Assembly (NCBI GenBank): GCA_946405785.1
Contig: CAMJIH010000004.1
Coordinates: 1 to 37,620, forward strand
From: an uncultured bacterium
GTDB lineage: Bacteria > Patescibacteriota > Gracilibacteria > Absconditabacterales > Absconditicoccaceae
Direction of reading: 5' to 3'
DNA: 37,620 bases
Below are positions 22,238 to 31,681 of the stretch, one piece after another. The stretch's first letter is position 1. Every line of letters starts with the position of its first letter. The notes below the pieces were generated by a model that searched no databases, was not told the origin of the DNA, and saw only the letters and a program-made list of their open reading frames with translations. Position numbers and translations under genes: made by a program.

Positions 22238-23029
22238 ATGAAAAAGAATCTGAATTTAATCATCACTACCCTCATCGGCGTAGTGCTAGTTGCTCTCTTC
22301 TTTATTAGCAAATGTTCTCATGAAGAAGAAGTACCTGTAATTGTGAATGAAACTGAGTCTGTAGTCGCCAAACCCCATGCCAAGAAGATGATTAGTGGCT
22401 ATCGGAAGGAACGCGTAGTTCTTCCAAGTGTCCCCGAAGAAACTCCTACTGACGAAGGATTCCTCGTGGTCGATGGCACTGATAGTGTTGAATTCTGTAC
22501 TGATATCCTGTCTGGACGTCCCTACAGAATCATCATTGAAGGTCAGAGAAGACTACCATTATGTCAGCTCTTAAATGAAGAAGGAGATTCTACAGAATGG
22601 GATTATGCAACCCAAGTTCTTAGATTCAACAATGATTCCATCTTTATGGCAAGGCTCATGGTCGGCGATCAAGTGTTCCCATTCGGAATTTCAGAAGAAG
22701 TGGATTCCATTCCAACTAATGACTTCTGTAAATTCTCGTTTGCAGAAATTGTTAAGAACTCTGCTGATTCTATTCATTCAGGCACAACCAAATTCCCTAT
22801 ACTCGGTAGTGCAACAATTCTATTCCATACTGCTGCTGAAAATGCAGATAAGCTCTATTTAAAGGTTGTACAACCTGGACTTATCAATGTCACCGTAGTT
22901 TACGATGAGTCGGTATGCGGATATCCGCTCTTCTGGGATAATGATTCGGCTAAATTTAGTAATGACGAAAATCATGAAAATTTAATGCAGGACCATTCTC
23001 CCAATAATGAGCAATTTGCAATTAACTAG
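22238..23029 (+). CDS. Membrane-anchored or secreted protein of unknown function (TGA-free class)
   Basis: A 263-residue protein. I chose ATG 22238 (MKKNLNLIITT) over the upstream ATG 22154 because it gives a proper signal/anchor segment and lies at the right distance from the promoter at 22181-22209. Residues 8-24 are a membrane segment ending near CSHEE. It lacks a good lipobox, so anchoring is more likely than lipidation. The outer part is acidic and beta-rich with scattered cysteines (EFCTDIL, LPLCQLL, NDFCKFS, ESVCGYP); no family recognised. All 13 glycines are GGN, none TGA, and the G+C-rich codons (CTCATCGGCGTAGTG) contrast sharply with the flanking genes. It ends at its own terminator. 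Confidence 0.78.
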   Translation: MKKNLNLIITTLIGVVLVALFFISKCSHEEEVPVIVNETESVVAKPHAKKMISGYRKERVVLPSVPEETPTDEGFLVVDGTDSVEFCTDILSGRPYRIIIEGQRRLPLCQLLNEEGDSTEWDYATQVLRFNNDSIFMARLMVGDQVFPFGISEEVDSIPTNDFCKFSFAEIVKNSADSIHSGTTKFPILGSATILFHTAAENADKLYLKVVQPGLINVTVVYDESVCGYPLFWDNDSAKFSNDENHENLMQDHSPNNEQFAIN

Positions 23030-23053
23030 TGTAGAAAATCAAACATTACAATA

Positions 23054-23086
23054 AACACCCTTTCTTTTTTAGAAAGAGTGTTTTTG
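23054..23086 (+). terminator. Terminator after the 22238 gene
   Basis: AAACACcCTTTCT pairs with AGAAAGaGTGTTT and is followed by T residues, 24 bases past the stop codon. Confidence 0.8.
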
Positions 23087-23107
23087 TTTAATAAAATAAA
23101 GTTCCTA

Positions 23108-23902
23108 TTATCAATAAATACATTTACCATCTACAACTTCTGCAAGCTCTGTTTCCTCCTCTACTCCAGCCTTCTCCATAAAGCATTTGTTGTAATATTG
23201 GATTCAATCAACTCAACAAGCAGGTTCTTGTTCTTGAGCATAGCATTCAGATACATATTCTTGATAGGCTCTTTCTTCTTCATGGATATCAATAATCTCC
23301 TGAACGTCATATTTTAATAAATCACATTTTCAATCCATTACATCAGCCATATAACAGAAATTATCATCATCTAATATACATATAGGTATTCTATCCTCAG
23401 TTTCTGATAATTGACCATTACTATCTAAACAAGCTTGTTCAGCATAAGGATAATATGTCTCATAATAACCGACATCTACAAAATTCATATCTCATGGTTT
23501 ACAATCATTTAAATAATAATCATCTGAATAACAGAATGATTTATTATCATTATCTTCAAATACGCAGATTGAATTTTCTCGAGTATCTTCTCATAATGTT
23601 CAACCTTCATCCTCACAAAAAGTTTTTGCTTTCTCAATAAAACCAGTTGCAAATCATGGCACACATTCTCTATCAACAATATCAGTCACAGGACAGAAAA
23701 TATCAGTATCAGGATTATAACATCAATCTAATCCATCCCATCAATTTTCAAAATTTTCAGCAATATAATTCCATTCTCTATTTTCACAGTAGATTTGATT
23801 ATCAGACTTTACCATTCAATCTCCATCAAAAATAAGAGGCTTACATCCAGCAATACTTAAAGCAATTACTGATAAAGATACTACCATTAATAACTTTTTC
23901 AT
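23108..23902 (-). CDS. Cysteine-rich lipoprotein with a C-terminal Kazal-like domain
   Basis: A 264-residue protein (TGA as Gly). The N terminus is a lipoprotein signal (MKKLLMVVSLSVIALSIAGC), with Cys20 as the lipidation site. The mature part is rich in Cys, Asp, Glu and Tyr in paired patterns (IYCENREWNYI, IFCPVTD, TFCEDEGGTL ... ICVFED). The second half of that set resembles DUF333 weakly. Residues about 215-262 fit a Kazal-type fold: CYAQEQEPACGVDGIQYYNK, then CFMEKAGV and VVDGKC. Kazal domains often inhibit serine proteases, but bacterial ones are mostly untested. It is the last gene of a four-gene operon, 27 nt after idi. A surface protease inhibitor is one reading. Confidence 0.82.
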
Positions 23903-23929
23903 ACGATTACATAGTTAAATAAAATAGAA

Positions 23930-24451
23930 TTATTTATTTCCCATATATTTCTTTAGGATTATTTTAAACCATTCTGTATATTTATCTGGATTTTTATTTA
24001 TATCATCGAGCAATGCATTCATATCAATCCATTTATAATCATTAACTTCATCTGGATTAGTATTAGAAATTTCACCATTATAGATTCATTCAAATACATG
24101 ATCAAATTCATTTTCTATTAATCAATTATCGAACTTAGCAATATATTGGAATTGAAAAATCTCATCTAGCTCAGTATCAAATCACATCTCTTCTTTTAGT
24201 CTTCTATGAGCTGCAGAAAGGTTTGCTTCTTTAGGATAAGGATGAGTACACGTAGCATTGGTCCATAATCATCAACAATGATATTTAGTTAATGCTCTTT
24301 GTTGTAGAAGCATTTCTCATTTTGAGTTAAAAATCAGAACTGAAATTGCTCTATGTAAAATTCATTTTCTATGTACATCCATTTTCTCTCAGAATCAAAC
24401 TTCTACATCATTATTATCAACTAATACAATCTCATTATTTGGATTCATCAT
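23930..24451 (-). CDS. idi: Isopentenyl-diphosphate delta-isomerase, type 1
   Basis: A 173-residue NUDIX-fold protein (TGA as Gly), the usual size of bacterial Idi. Visible family features are EKMDVHRKGILHRAISVLIF, LLQQRALTKYHCGGLWTNAT with the following CTHP (metal- and substrate-binding Cys/His), the NUDIX-like helix AAHRRLKEEMGF, and ENEFDHVFEG with the catalytic Glu region. The enzyme interconverts isopentenyl and dimethylallyl diphosphate. It has two possible ATGs (24451 and 24448); I use the first. It lies 16 nt after the 24468 gene and 27 nt before the lipoprotein gene. In a genome likely to lack full isoprenoid synthesis it may serve salvaged precursors (inference). Confidence 0.93.
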
Positions 24452-24467
24452 ATATCTTAAGAATAAA

Positions 24468-24944
24468 TTATTTCAAACTATCAGGAGTTATTGTTTTAAT
24501 TTTTTCTGGGAACTGTTTTTTAAATTCATTAATAATTACTTGAATTGTTCTTCATGATGTTCATCAAAAAAATCATACAATATGCATATATTTTTTAGGA
24601 TCTTCAACATTATCATATAGTTTTCTTAATTCTTCTGCTCTTTTATTCATATCATCAATCGTTTCTTGATTATATACTCATATTAAAATCTCTAAAGGTC
24701 TTCATTCAGCTGTATGTTTATATCTTTTTAGAATTTCATAGATTCCTGGATGACTTTCCCATGTTTCAATATTAAATGGAGAACAACTAATGTAATAAAT
24801 TTCTGAAAATTTATTTCATATGATATTTACTGAATTTTCAAAATCCTGTAATCTAAAATTGTTATACAAGTCAAAAGAAGCGTCTCTAGAAGACTCTCAA
24901 TTAAAGTTATCTACAAAGTTATTTATATTTTCAGAATTCAACAT
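24468..24944 (-). CDS. Unknown protein of the idi operon
   Basis: A 158-residue soluble protein (TGA as Gly) that I do not recognise. It alternates strands and helices: SEIYYISCSPFNIETWES, HPGIYEILKRYKHT, RPLEILIGVYN, a helical segment QETIDDMNKRAEELRKLYDN, and MHIVGFFGGTSGRTIQVIIN. The pattern hints at a Rossmann-like or nucleotide-binding alpha/beta protein, but no motif is firm. Its ATG is one base from the stop of the pyrophosphatase-like gene, so translation is likely coupled. It sits between a pyrophosphatase-like protein and Idi, which suggests a part in diphosphate or isoprenoid metabolism. Confidence 0.75.
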
Positions 24945-24945
24945 T

Positions 24946-25272
24946 TTAAAGCATTTCAATATCTGTTATAAAGAACTTTTCTTGGAAATCTGTTTCTTGT
25001 TTTATCTGTTCTTTAGTAACTTTCATTCATTTTGGAACAACAATCCATTTATCTTCATTATCGTTACTACGATGGATTATTGCAACTACTTCTCATTCAA
25101 AAGTTTGAAGTGGTTCTGTTATTCATAAAATATATGCGTCCTGTTCTTCTCAATCTCATCACATAACTCAATCTACATATCAATAATTAACACTATAAAA
25201 AATATTCTTATGAGATGGATGATAAGTTCATATCGGTCTATCAATAACCACTTTAACCATTTGTTTCTTCAT
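24946..25272 (-). CDS. Inorganic-pyrophosphatase-like protein (short form)
   Basis: A 108-residue protein (TGA as Gly) that resembles the short inorganic pyrophosphatase-like proteins of Firmicutes: VKVVIDRPIGTYHPSHKN, YSVNYGYVDGV, GDGEEQDAYILG, EGEVVAIIHRSND and EDKWIVVPKG. The DGEEQDAYILG stretch aligns with the metal-binding DGDPLDVLVLG loop of family I enzymes, and one of those acidic residues is altered. It is shorter than the usual ~170-residue enzyme, so activity on pyrophosphate is not certain. First gene of the operon, followed by 24468, idi and a Kazal lipoprotein. Confidence 0.8.
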
Positions 25273-25309
25273 AATGTTTTTAAATATTATAAATAAATTA
25301 TCTTAAATT

Positions 25310-26140
25310 TTAAAGAAATTCAGAAGCTAAATCTTTAACAACCTCAACTATATCTTCATTATCATCATTTTTATCTTCTTCTACATTTTCAAGATTATCA
25401 TCTCGTTTATATTCAGGGATACATCTTCTACATGGATCAACTAGTCATTCTTCATAAGCATCTCTAACAGATCATTCATAAACTGTTTCACTATTTGAGA
25501 ATGCAGGACAATCTGGATCTACATGATATTTCTTACTATATGGAGCCCAATATACTTTACCTGTAGGACTAACTTGTAAGACTTCTTGTTCTGCTCTTAA
25601 AAGTTGTTCACTAGATACAGGATTATAATCATAACTAGCTAATCAAGCTATAGCAAGTGCAGCAACTGCAACTCATCAAACTAATTTCTTAGTATTTTTA
25701 TCTAGATTCTTACTCATTAAGACAACAATAATCATAGGTAAGAATGCTAGTATTGATAATATTGTACCAAGATTATTCCATGACCAGAATTTAAGTTTAT
25801 TTTTCTCTGAAATTGGGTCGATATGGTTTGCTTTCTTCCATACTAATGAACCGGCAATAAAGAATATTAAATCTAAAGCTATACAAATTAGTAAGAAGTA
25901 TTTAACCTCTAATCAACTAAACCAAGTAATTATATCCATCAATCTAAGGATTCAGATTGTTTCAAAAATAATTGCTATTAGTCGAAGTATAACAGCAATC
26001 CATCTTCTTGTAGTAGCTCTTTTAACTGGATCTCATTTATCTTCAATCTTTACAATTTTTCAATGTTTATCTTTTCAAAACACTTCATTTTCATTGCTTT
26101 CTTTAGATTCAACCTTAACAATAGTTTTTTCTTTTGCCAT
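25310..26140 (-). CDS. Membrane protein with cytosolic or exported Cys/His motif
   Basis: A 276-residue protein (TGA as Gly). A charged N-terminal part (residues 1-50) is followed by four hydrophobic segments (about 55-75, 80-105, 125-150, 160-180). The C-terminal domain has VYWAPYSKKYHVDPDCPAFS and then VDPCRRCIPEY. That His-x5-Cys followed by CxxC looks like a small zinc-binding site, as in Ada-like or other metal-binding modules. The last 25 residues are acidic. I cannot assign a family. It is divergent from the 26329 gene with 188 bp between starts and follows its own promoter region. Confidence 0.75.
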
Positions 26141-26328
26141 AGTTTTTACTGTTTAGAAAGTAAATAATTAGGATATTATCATCCTTGTTAGTTGTATGTT
26201 AAGAATTTTATTATTAGAGTCAACAAATAGCTACTTAGTTTTAATAAAAAAGATAGCTATAATTTGCTTAATTTTTTATTCTCAATAAAATTTTATTAAT
26301 AAATTTTTACATCATATATTAACATATT

Positions 26329-26985
26329 ATGTCTGAATTAGAAACAGCAGGTAAAATTGCAGATAAAGCATGAGAAGCTTTTGATAAGATTGAAGATGAA
26401 GAAAAAAAAGAATGATTCTTATCACTCATTGAACAAGCAAAAGAAAATGGTGCAATTAAATGGTGTAAAGAACAATGGAATAAACTAACTGAAGATCAAA
26501 AGATGAAATTATATAATAGATGAGAATTTAGTATTTGGAATAAATATGTAAAAAATCATCCAATTATCCAACTTCCAAGATCATATATTGAATGAGCAAA
26601 AAATACTATAAAGCATTGAGGTAAAAATGCTGCAAGATTTAAGTTTTTAGAAGAAATTCCAACTAGATTATTTGTTGAATTCGGAATCTTTGATAAACCT
26701 GAAGGACTAACAGATGAACAATTATGTAAAAATATTAAAAGTGATGCTAAGAATTTTGATTTATACTTATTAACTTGTGAAACTGTATGTACAGTAATAC
26801 CAGATGCTCAAGCAGCTGTCCCTATAATTAAATGATTTAGAACATACACAAAATGGTATAAGAAGAACTGAACTGAAGCTATTATTGCTAAAGTAAATGA
26901 AACAAAAGAAAATGAGATTAAAGAAAATACTTCTAAAGAACTCGCTTGAATTATTGGATGATGAGAAACAAAACAAGCAGCATAA
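26329..26985 (+). CDS. Unknown soluble helical protein
   Basis: A 218-residue protein (TGA as Gly) rich in Lys, Glu and Asn, with no membrane segment or signal peptide. It is mainly helical: ETAGKIADKAGEAFDKIEDE, SLIEQAKENGAIKWCKEQWN, FLEEIPTRLFVEFGIF, and a Lys/Glu-rich end. Four cysteines include CETVC in the second half. I know no matching family. It starts at ATG 26329 with no Shine-Dalgarno site, stands alone, and ends at a hairpin terminator. Divergent from the membrane protein gene at 26140. Confidence 0.7.
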
Positions 26986-27007
26986 AAAAATAATTCAATA
27001 CTAAAAG

Positions 27008-27036
27008 AAAGACTGGATTACTCCAGCCTTCTTTTT
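27008..27036 (+). terminator. Terminator after the 26329 gene
   Basis: CTGGA and TCCAG with flanking AAG/CTT pairs around a TTAC loop, followed by five T. Confidence 0.7.
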
Positions 27037-27056
27037 ATGTAAATAAAATTTTTAAA

Positions 27057-30000
27057 TTATTCAGCAGCTCAAGTTGATGCTGTTGCTCATGTTACAGCTT
27101 CTGCAGTTGTTCATGTAGCAGCTTCAGCTACAGAACCTGTTGAAACTTCTGCTACAGCTCAAGTCTCAGCTACAGCTCAAGTAGAAGTTTCATCTTTATG
27201 ATTAGCTCTAAAATATTCCCATTCTTCTACTTCAGATCAATCTTTTAATTTGCACATTCCATATTGACTTCAATCTTCAGCTGTTTTAATATTTAATGTA
27301 CCTCATTGTTCTACGCAATATGTAGAAGCAGGATTAGCTATAGTTACAGTATTTCAAGTTGCAGCTACATTTTCTTCTTCCTTAGTATTTTCAGTATCTG
27401 CTTTTTCTGAAGTTTTTGCAGATCTATACATCATAAGCATTACCCATCATCTTACTTCTTGAATTGTAGGATCATCATTAGAAAGGATTTCATGATCTTT
27501 AAGAGCTGCTATATGTTTAGAATAGAAGTCTTCTCATTCTGTATTATTTACATTACCATATAATACTCTAGAGAATACTGTAGCAAATTCTGCTCTAGAA
27601 ACTAATCCATTTGGATTAAAATACTCTAATGCAGATCCATCAGCATTAATTCCCATAATTTGATATTGATAAGCTTTTACAATATAACCAGCTAAATCTC
27701 CTAGTGTATCATCAACATCTTTATATTGAGGGATATCTGTCTTTATTGGAGTCTTTTTCAATACTGATGAAATGTATTGAGACATCATTTTAGCTAATTC
27801 AGCTCTTGTTAGAGGATCTGAAAGTCTAGCTTTATCTGCATCATTGATAGTAGTAATACCATTTTTGTAAGCCCATTTGTATGCTTCTAATTGTTCATTA
27901 TCATATAGTTTTTTAGCTGCATCAGAAATAATTACATCTGAGTTATCTCCTTCATTAGATATTTCTCCAGTAGTTGGTGTTTCATCTTTTACTTCTCATC
28001 CTAAGTTAATTTCTTCCTTATTACTTCAAGTTTCAACTTTAGATTCTTCTTTTTTAGGAGCTGTATATGATGATCCTCCACCTCAACCTACTGAACTTGT
28101 TGTTGTAGTTTTTTCAGTTTCAGTATATGCTACAAATGTTGATGCAGAACATGCATAGATTATAACAAATCAATTAATAGGAGTAATTGCTCATCAATTA
28201 TATTGATAACTAGTAGCCATACCATTTACAATATTACAAATTGCATTAGCACTTGTTGTTAATCAATCAAATCAGAACTTTCATGATCAATGTTTTACTT
28301 TTATTCTCAAAGGAGCACTTCAGTTAACAGCAATTCTAATGGCAACTGGTCTTGAAAATATAGCAGTTCATCAAAAATCTAAAGACAACCTTCATTTAAT
28401 AGACAAATTTTCATATCATTGATCCAAAATTTCATTATTTTCAGATGAAGAAATGTTTACATTTTCTCAAGTTTTTATACCATCATTACTTCATGAAAGG
28501 AAATCATAGATATCATTTAATTCAACAGATAATCCACCTGTTTTTATAGTTGTTCATTCAGCAATTTGTACTAAAGATTTATTATCTGGATCAACTGCAG
28601 CATCAGCCAATGATTCCACTACATGATTAGTTCATTTTTCAAAAACTGTATATCAAGGAACTAAAAACTCATCAAGAGTCGTTGCATTACATCATTGTTG
28701 ATTATTATTTCATCCATTAAACTCAGAGCATGCTGCTGTTTTTGCTACAGTATTTCAAATAAATGTTCATCAATCAATATTATAAATAGAACCTTCTGAA
28801 GCAGAAATTCTTCAATTAAATGTTCAACTATGTACATTTACAGTTCATGGTTTTGATCTGTTTTCACCATTACCCTGTGCTCATCAATAAAATACTTTAC
28901 CTTGTTTATCTGCAGGTCATGAGCATGATTCACCCCTTCCTGTAGTCTGCTCTGGTGTCTCTCAATAATATTCTCATCAATTAATATCTATTACTCATTC
29001 ATCATATGCATATACTGCTGCTGTATTACCACATATTGCTGTATATTCTCATCAATTAATTGTTGCTTTTGAACCAGCTCATGATATATATACAGCAACT
29101 CATGCTCTATATGTTCCTCCATTTAATACAAGCTCTCATCAATTAACAGTTATTGAACCAATTCATCAATCATTTCATTCGTCATTAATTATCAATTTTC
29201 AACTAGTTTGTGTTAATTTTCCACTGATTTTATAGCCATTTAAATCTAATGTAAGATCTTTAGCAATAGTAATATTTCAATTAATGTCTCATCATAGTGT
29301 TATAGAAGAAACCTCATTATTTCAAAGGCAATAATTTAAACCGTTTGATGTTGATATATTATCGCATAATATTTGTGAAACAATATAATTACTATTAGAT
29401 TCAATTACTTCATATCAATCAACTAGGAATGAATCAAGAGTCGTTGCATTACATCATTGTTGATTATTATTTCATCCATTAAACTCAGAGCATGCTGCTG
29501 TTTTTGCTACAGTATTTCAAATAAATGTTCATCAATCAATATTATAAATAGAACCTTCTGAAGCAGAAATTCTTCAATTAAATGTTCAACTATGTACATT
29601 TACAGTTCATGGTTTTGATCTGTTTTCACCATTACCCTGTGCTCATCAATAAAATACTTTACCTTGTTTATCTGCAGGTCATGAGCATGATTCACCCCTT
29701 CCTGTAGTCTGCTCTGGTGTCTCTCAATAATATTCTCATCAATTAATATCTATTACTCATTCATCATATGCATATACTGCTGCTGTATTACCACATATTG
29801 CTGTATATTCTCATCAATTAATTGTTGCTTTTGAACCAGCTCATGATATATATACAGCAACTCATGCTCTATATGTTCCTCCATTTAATACAAGCTCTCA
29901 TCAATTAACAGTTATTGAACCAATTCATCAATCATTTCATTCGTCATTAATTATCAATTTTCAACTAGTTTGTGTTAATTTTCCACTGATTTTATAGCCA

Positions 30001-30221
30001 TTTAAATCTAATGTAAGATCTTTAGCAATAGTAATATTACCATCAGAATTAGAATTGAGTATTACAGTATCACCATCATTTGCAGCGGCAATTGCATCTG
30101 CTAATGAATCATATCATGTAGTTCATACATTAGCCACATAATCTACAGCCACACTAATTCCTCCGAATCAGGCCCCAGCTGCAAGGATTGTTAGCAATCC
30201 AAATAAGAGGTTTTTCTTCAT
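27057..30221 (-). CDS. Large beta-helix/SLH surface protein with exact internal duplication and DUF333-like segment
   Basis: A 1054-residue exported protein (TGA as Gly). After a signal peptide (MKKNLLFGLLTILAAGAGFG), the N-terminal half repeats short Asn/Gly-rich units (TVNGGELVLNGGTY, ATINGGEYTAI, VNVHSGTFNGRIS) expected of a right-handed beta-helix. Residues about 62-263 and 316-517 are identical copies. A module (KVKHGSG ... CSASTFVAYTE) shared with the 4041-7439 protein follows. The C-terminal region has SLH-type repeats (LTRAELAKMMSQYISS and LVSRAEFATVFSRVL), then a DUF333-like segment (CVEQGGTLNIKTAEDGSQYG, then KLKDGSEVEEWEYFRA), and an Ala/Thr/Gly/Val low-complexity end. It is probably cell-wall anchored; adhesion is inferred. 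Confidence 0.85.
28671..29276 (-). repeat. 606-bp direct repeat, copy 1
   Basis: It matches 29433-30038 at an offset of exactly 762 bp (254 codons) with no difference I can find. It encodes about 202 residues of beta-helix repeats in the surface protein gene, so the duplication keeps frame. Confidence 0.9.
29433..30038 (-). repeat. 606-bp direct repeat, copy 2
   Basis: Second copy of the direct repeat, nearer the N terminus of the protein. Sequence diverges abruptly at both edges. An identity this complete implies a recent duplication or ongoing gene conversion. Confidence 0.9.
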
Positions 30222-30275
30222 GTTTGTATATATAAGATATAAAAAAAGAAGACTTATGTTACAAATTTATAAAAA

Positions 30276-30421
30276 CAAAAAAAGCGGCACAAAACTTATG
30301 TATCCGCCAAACTAAGATTTAATAATACTGTTATCCAACAGTAAAGATATAATATATTGCCTTTTTGAGGCTTGTAACATTATTTATATAAAAACAACAG
30401 TACTATTCTCAATTTGGCACA
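30276..30421 (-). ncRNA. Structured small RNA, about 140 nt
   Basis: On the minus strand, TTGAAA (30447-30452), 16 bp and TATATT (30425-30430) precede an RNA that starts near GTGCCAAATT. Its ends pair (GCCAAA with TTTGGC). Inside are ACTGTT-GGAT-AACAGT and GCC-loop-GGC hairpins. It closes with a terminator (GCGG..CCGC and seven T) at 30276-30307. No Rfam family recognised. It separates the beta-helix surface protein gene (read away) from the membrane protein gene at 30628. Confidence 0.55.
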
Positions 30422-30627
30422 TCTAATATATTAAACAAATACTCAATTTCAAGAGAAATACATACTTTTGTATATGTTTTTATATTAGTCAATATAATTT
30501 ACTTTTTATTATTTTAGATTTATTAGTTTAGAATTCATAAAATAAGTAAAAAAATCTACTTGTAAAATATTGTATAATTTATTATTATATTGTTAAAATA
30601 AATAATAAAATAAAAAAACAATTGCAT

Positions 30628-30999
30628 ATGAAAGAATTAGTTAAGTATTATTCTTTAGAGCTATTTTACTGCTTCCTTATTGGACTCAGTGCAGCTCTTG
30701 CGAAATTTGTCAGCCCTTTATTTATTCTCTTGATGATTTATCCTATCTGTAAAGGTAGGATAGTAGGAGTAATTGACAAAAAATTGAGAGAGGATCCAGA
30801 AACTGGTAAAGCATTTATCAGTGTCGCATTCCTAGCTCTTGTCGGTATACTATTACTCGGTGCATTCACCTTACCAGATGAATCCTTTCTATCTGTAACA
30901 TTAGGTGGAAGTCTATTCTGTGGTATAGTGGTTACCATCATCTTAATGTTTAGGCTCCATACATTCAGTATACCTAAATCAAAGACATCAGAAGAATAA
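30628..30999 (+). CDS. Small membrane protein of unknown function (TGA-free class)
   Basis: A 123-residue protein with three or four hydrophobic helices (about 9-25, 27-40, 64-82, 88-108) and a charged, Ser/Glu-containing tail. The second loop is basic (CKGRIVGVIDKKLREDPETG). I prefer ATG 30628 to the TTG at 30622 because it follows the same A-rich leader as the related genes. No family recognised. No in-frame TGA; nine glycines, all GGN. A plausible promoter is TTGTAA, 17 bp, TATTAT. It ends in its own terminator. Confidence 0.75.
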   Translation: MKELVKYYSLELFYCFLIGLSAALAKFVSPLFILLMIYPICKGRIVGVIDKKLREDPETGKAFISVAFLALVGILLLGAFTLPDESFLSVTLGGSLFCGIVVTIILMFRLHTFSIPKSKTSEE

Positions 31000-31013
31000 A
31001 TCAAAAAAGAATT

Positions 31014-31046
31014 CGATATCAGGGATTCCTCTGGTATCGATTTTTC
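31014..31046 (+). terminator. Terminator after the 30628 gene
   Basis: CGATATCAG pairs with CTGGTATCG around an eight-base loop and is followed by five T. Confidence 0.75.
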
Positions 31047-31088
31047 ATTTATTTTTGTATTTTAAAGTATTATAAGTATAATAACTTT

Positions 31089-31160
31089 ACTCGGCTTACC
31101 GAGGTAAATTTATTTTTGGCTCAACTGGTCTCCGTTGTGAAACGCAGGCCAGTTTTCTTT
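31089..31160 (+). ncRNA. Small two-hairpin RNA B
   Basis: A TATAAT box (31077-31082) with TTTGTA 17 bp upstream precedes a first hairpin CTCGG-CTTA-CCGAG (31090-31103). A second hairpin follows, AACTGG ... CGTT GTGA AACG ... CCAGTT, ending in T-rich sequence. The order, spacing and CGTT-loop-AACG core match small RNAs at 10893 and 33722. It lies between two TGA-free genes. Confidence 0.55.
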
Positions 31161-31251
31161 TAAGAAAATACTTATAATAAATTCTCTTGTTTTAAATCAA
31201 TAAAATACATATAAAAAGTATCGTAAACAACAAAACAAAATACTTAAATAT

Positions 31252-31452
31252 ATGATTTACAAAAACGACGAAGAAAGAATCAAAGTTTGGCACAAGAGAG
31301 CTGATGAAGGGAAAAGGCAAGCTCTCTCAAGAGAGAAAAAGATTATGTGTTTCGCGATCTTTGTCATAGCACTACTTGTCTCTATCGCCATCTTATTAAT
31401 TAAGATTATTTGGTCCGCTTTAATTGAATTAATTCAACTTATCGTACCTTAA
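31252..31452 (+). CDS. Small single-span membrane protein (TGA-free class)
   Basis: A 66-residue protein with a charged cytosolic-type start (MIYKNDEERIKVWHKRADEG), a basic stretch (KRQALSREKK) and one long hydrophobic helix (residues 30-65). No family recognised. No in-frame TGA; its one glycine is GGG. The promoter TTGTTT, 17 bp, TATAAA precedes a leader with AACAACAAAACAAAA just before the ATG. Being short, it is less certain than its neighbours, but the promoter, leader and terminator support it. Confidence 0.65.
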   Translation: MIYKNDEERIKVWHKRADEGKRQALSREKKIMCFAIFVIALLVSIAILLIKIIWSALIELIQLIVP

Positions 31453-31485
31453 AGCTAGAAGAAAATCTTCTAGCTTATTTTATTT
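31452..31485 (+). terminator. Terminator after the 31252 gene
   Basis: A perfect 11-bp stem (AAGCTAGAAGA with TCTTCTAGCTT) with a three-base loop begins at the last base of the stop codon and is followed by T-rich sequence. Confidence 0.8.
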
Positions 31486-31531
31486 AATAAAAAAATACTT
31501 GAAATTAATATAATTATTAATTATATTATAT

Positions 31532-31620
31532 GTGGTGATGAGATGAATAACGAATTCTCCCACCTCATTATACACCGTCTTTGACGTCCCAGGGCCTCTT
31601 GGATTTCCCAGAGGCTCTTT
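31532..31620 (+). ncRNA. Small structured RNA D
   Basis: TTGAAA, 17 bp and TATATT lie just upstream (about 31500-31528). The RNA starts GTGGTGATGAG; TGATGAG pairs with CTCATTA downstream, and GCCTCT with AGAGGC forms the final terminator with a T run. It is G+C rich against an A+T-rich background and has no coding frame. It differs from the two-hairpin RNAs A, B and C. Confidence 0.55.
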
Positions 31621-31681
31621 TTTATTTGAAATTAAACTATTAGATTACTATATTATAGTAAATAAACAAATACTAAAAAAT

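Noticed and set aside
761-30221. Many genes look like pseudogenes broken by TGA stops in the standard code
   Set aside because: The TGA positions coincide with conserved glycines in unrelated families and frames close cleanly at TAA or TAG; this is recoding, not decay.
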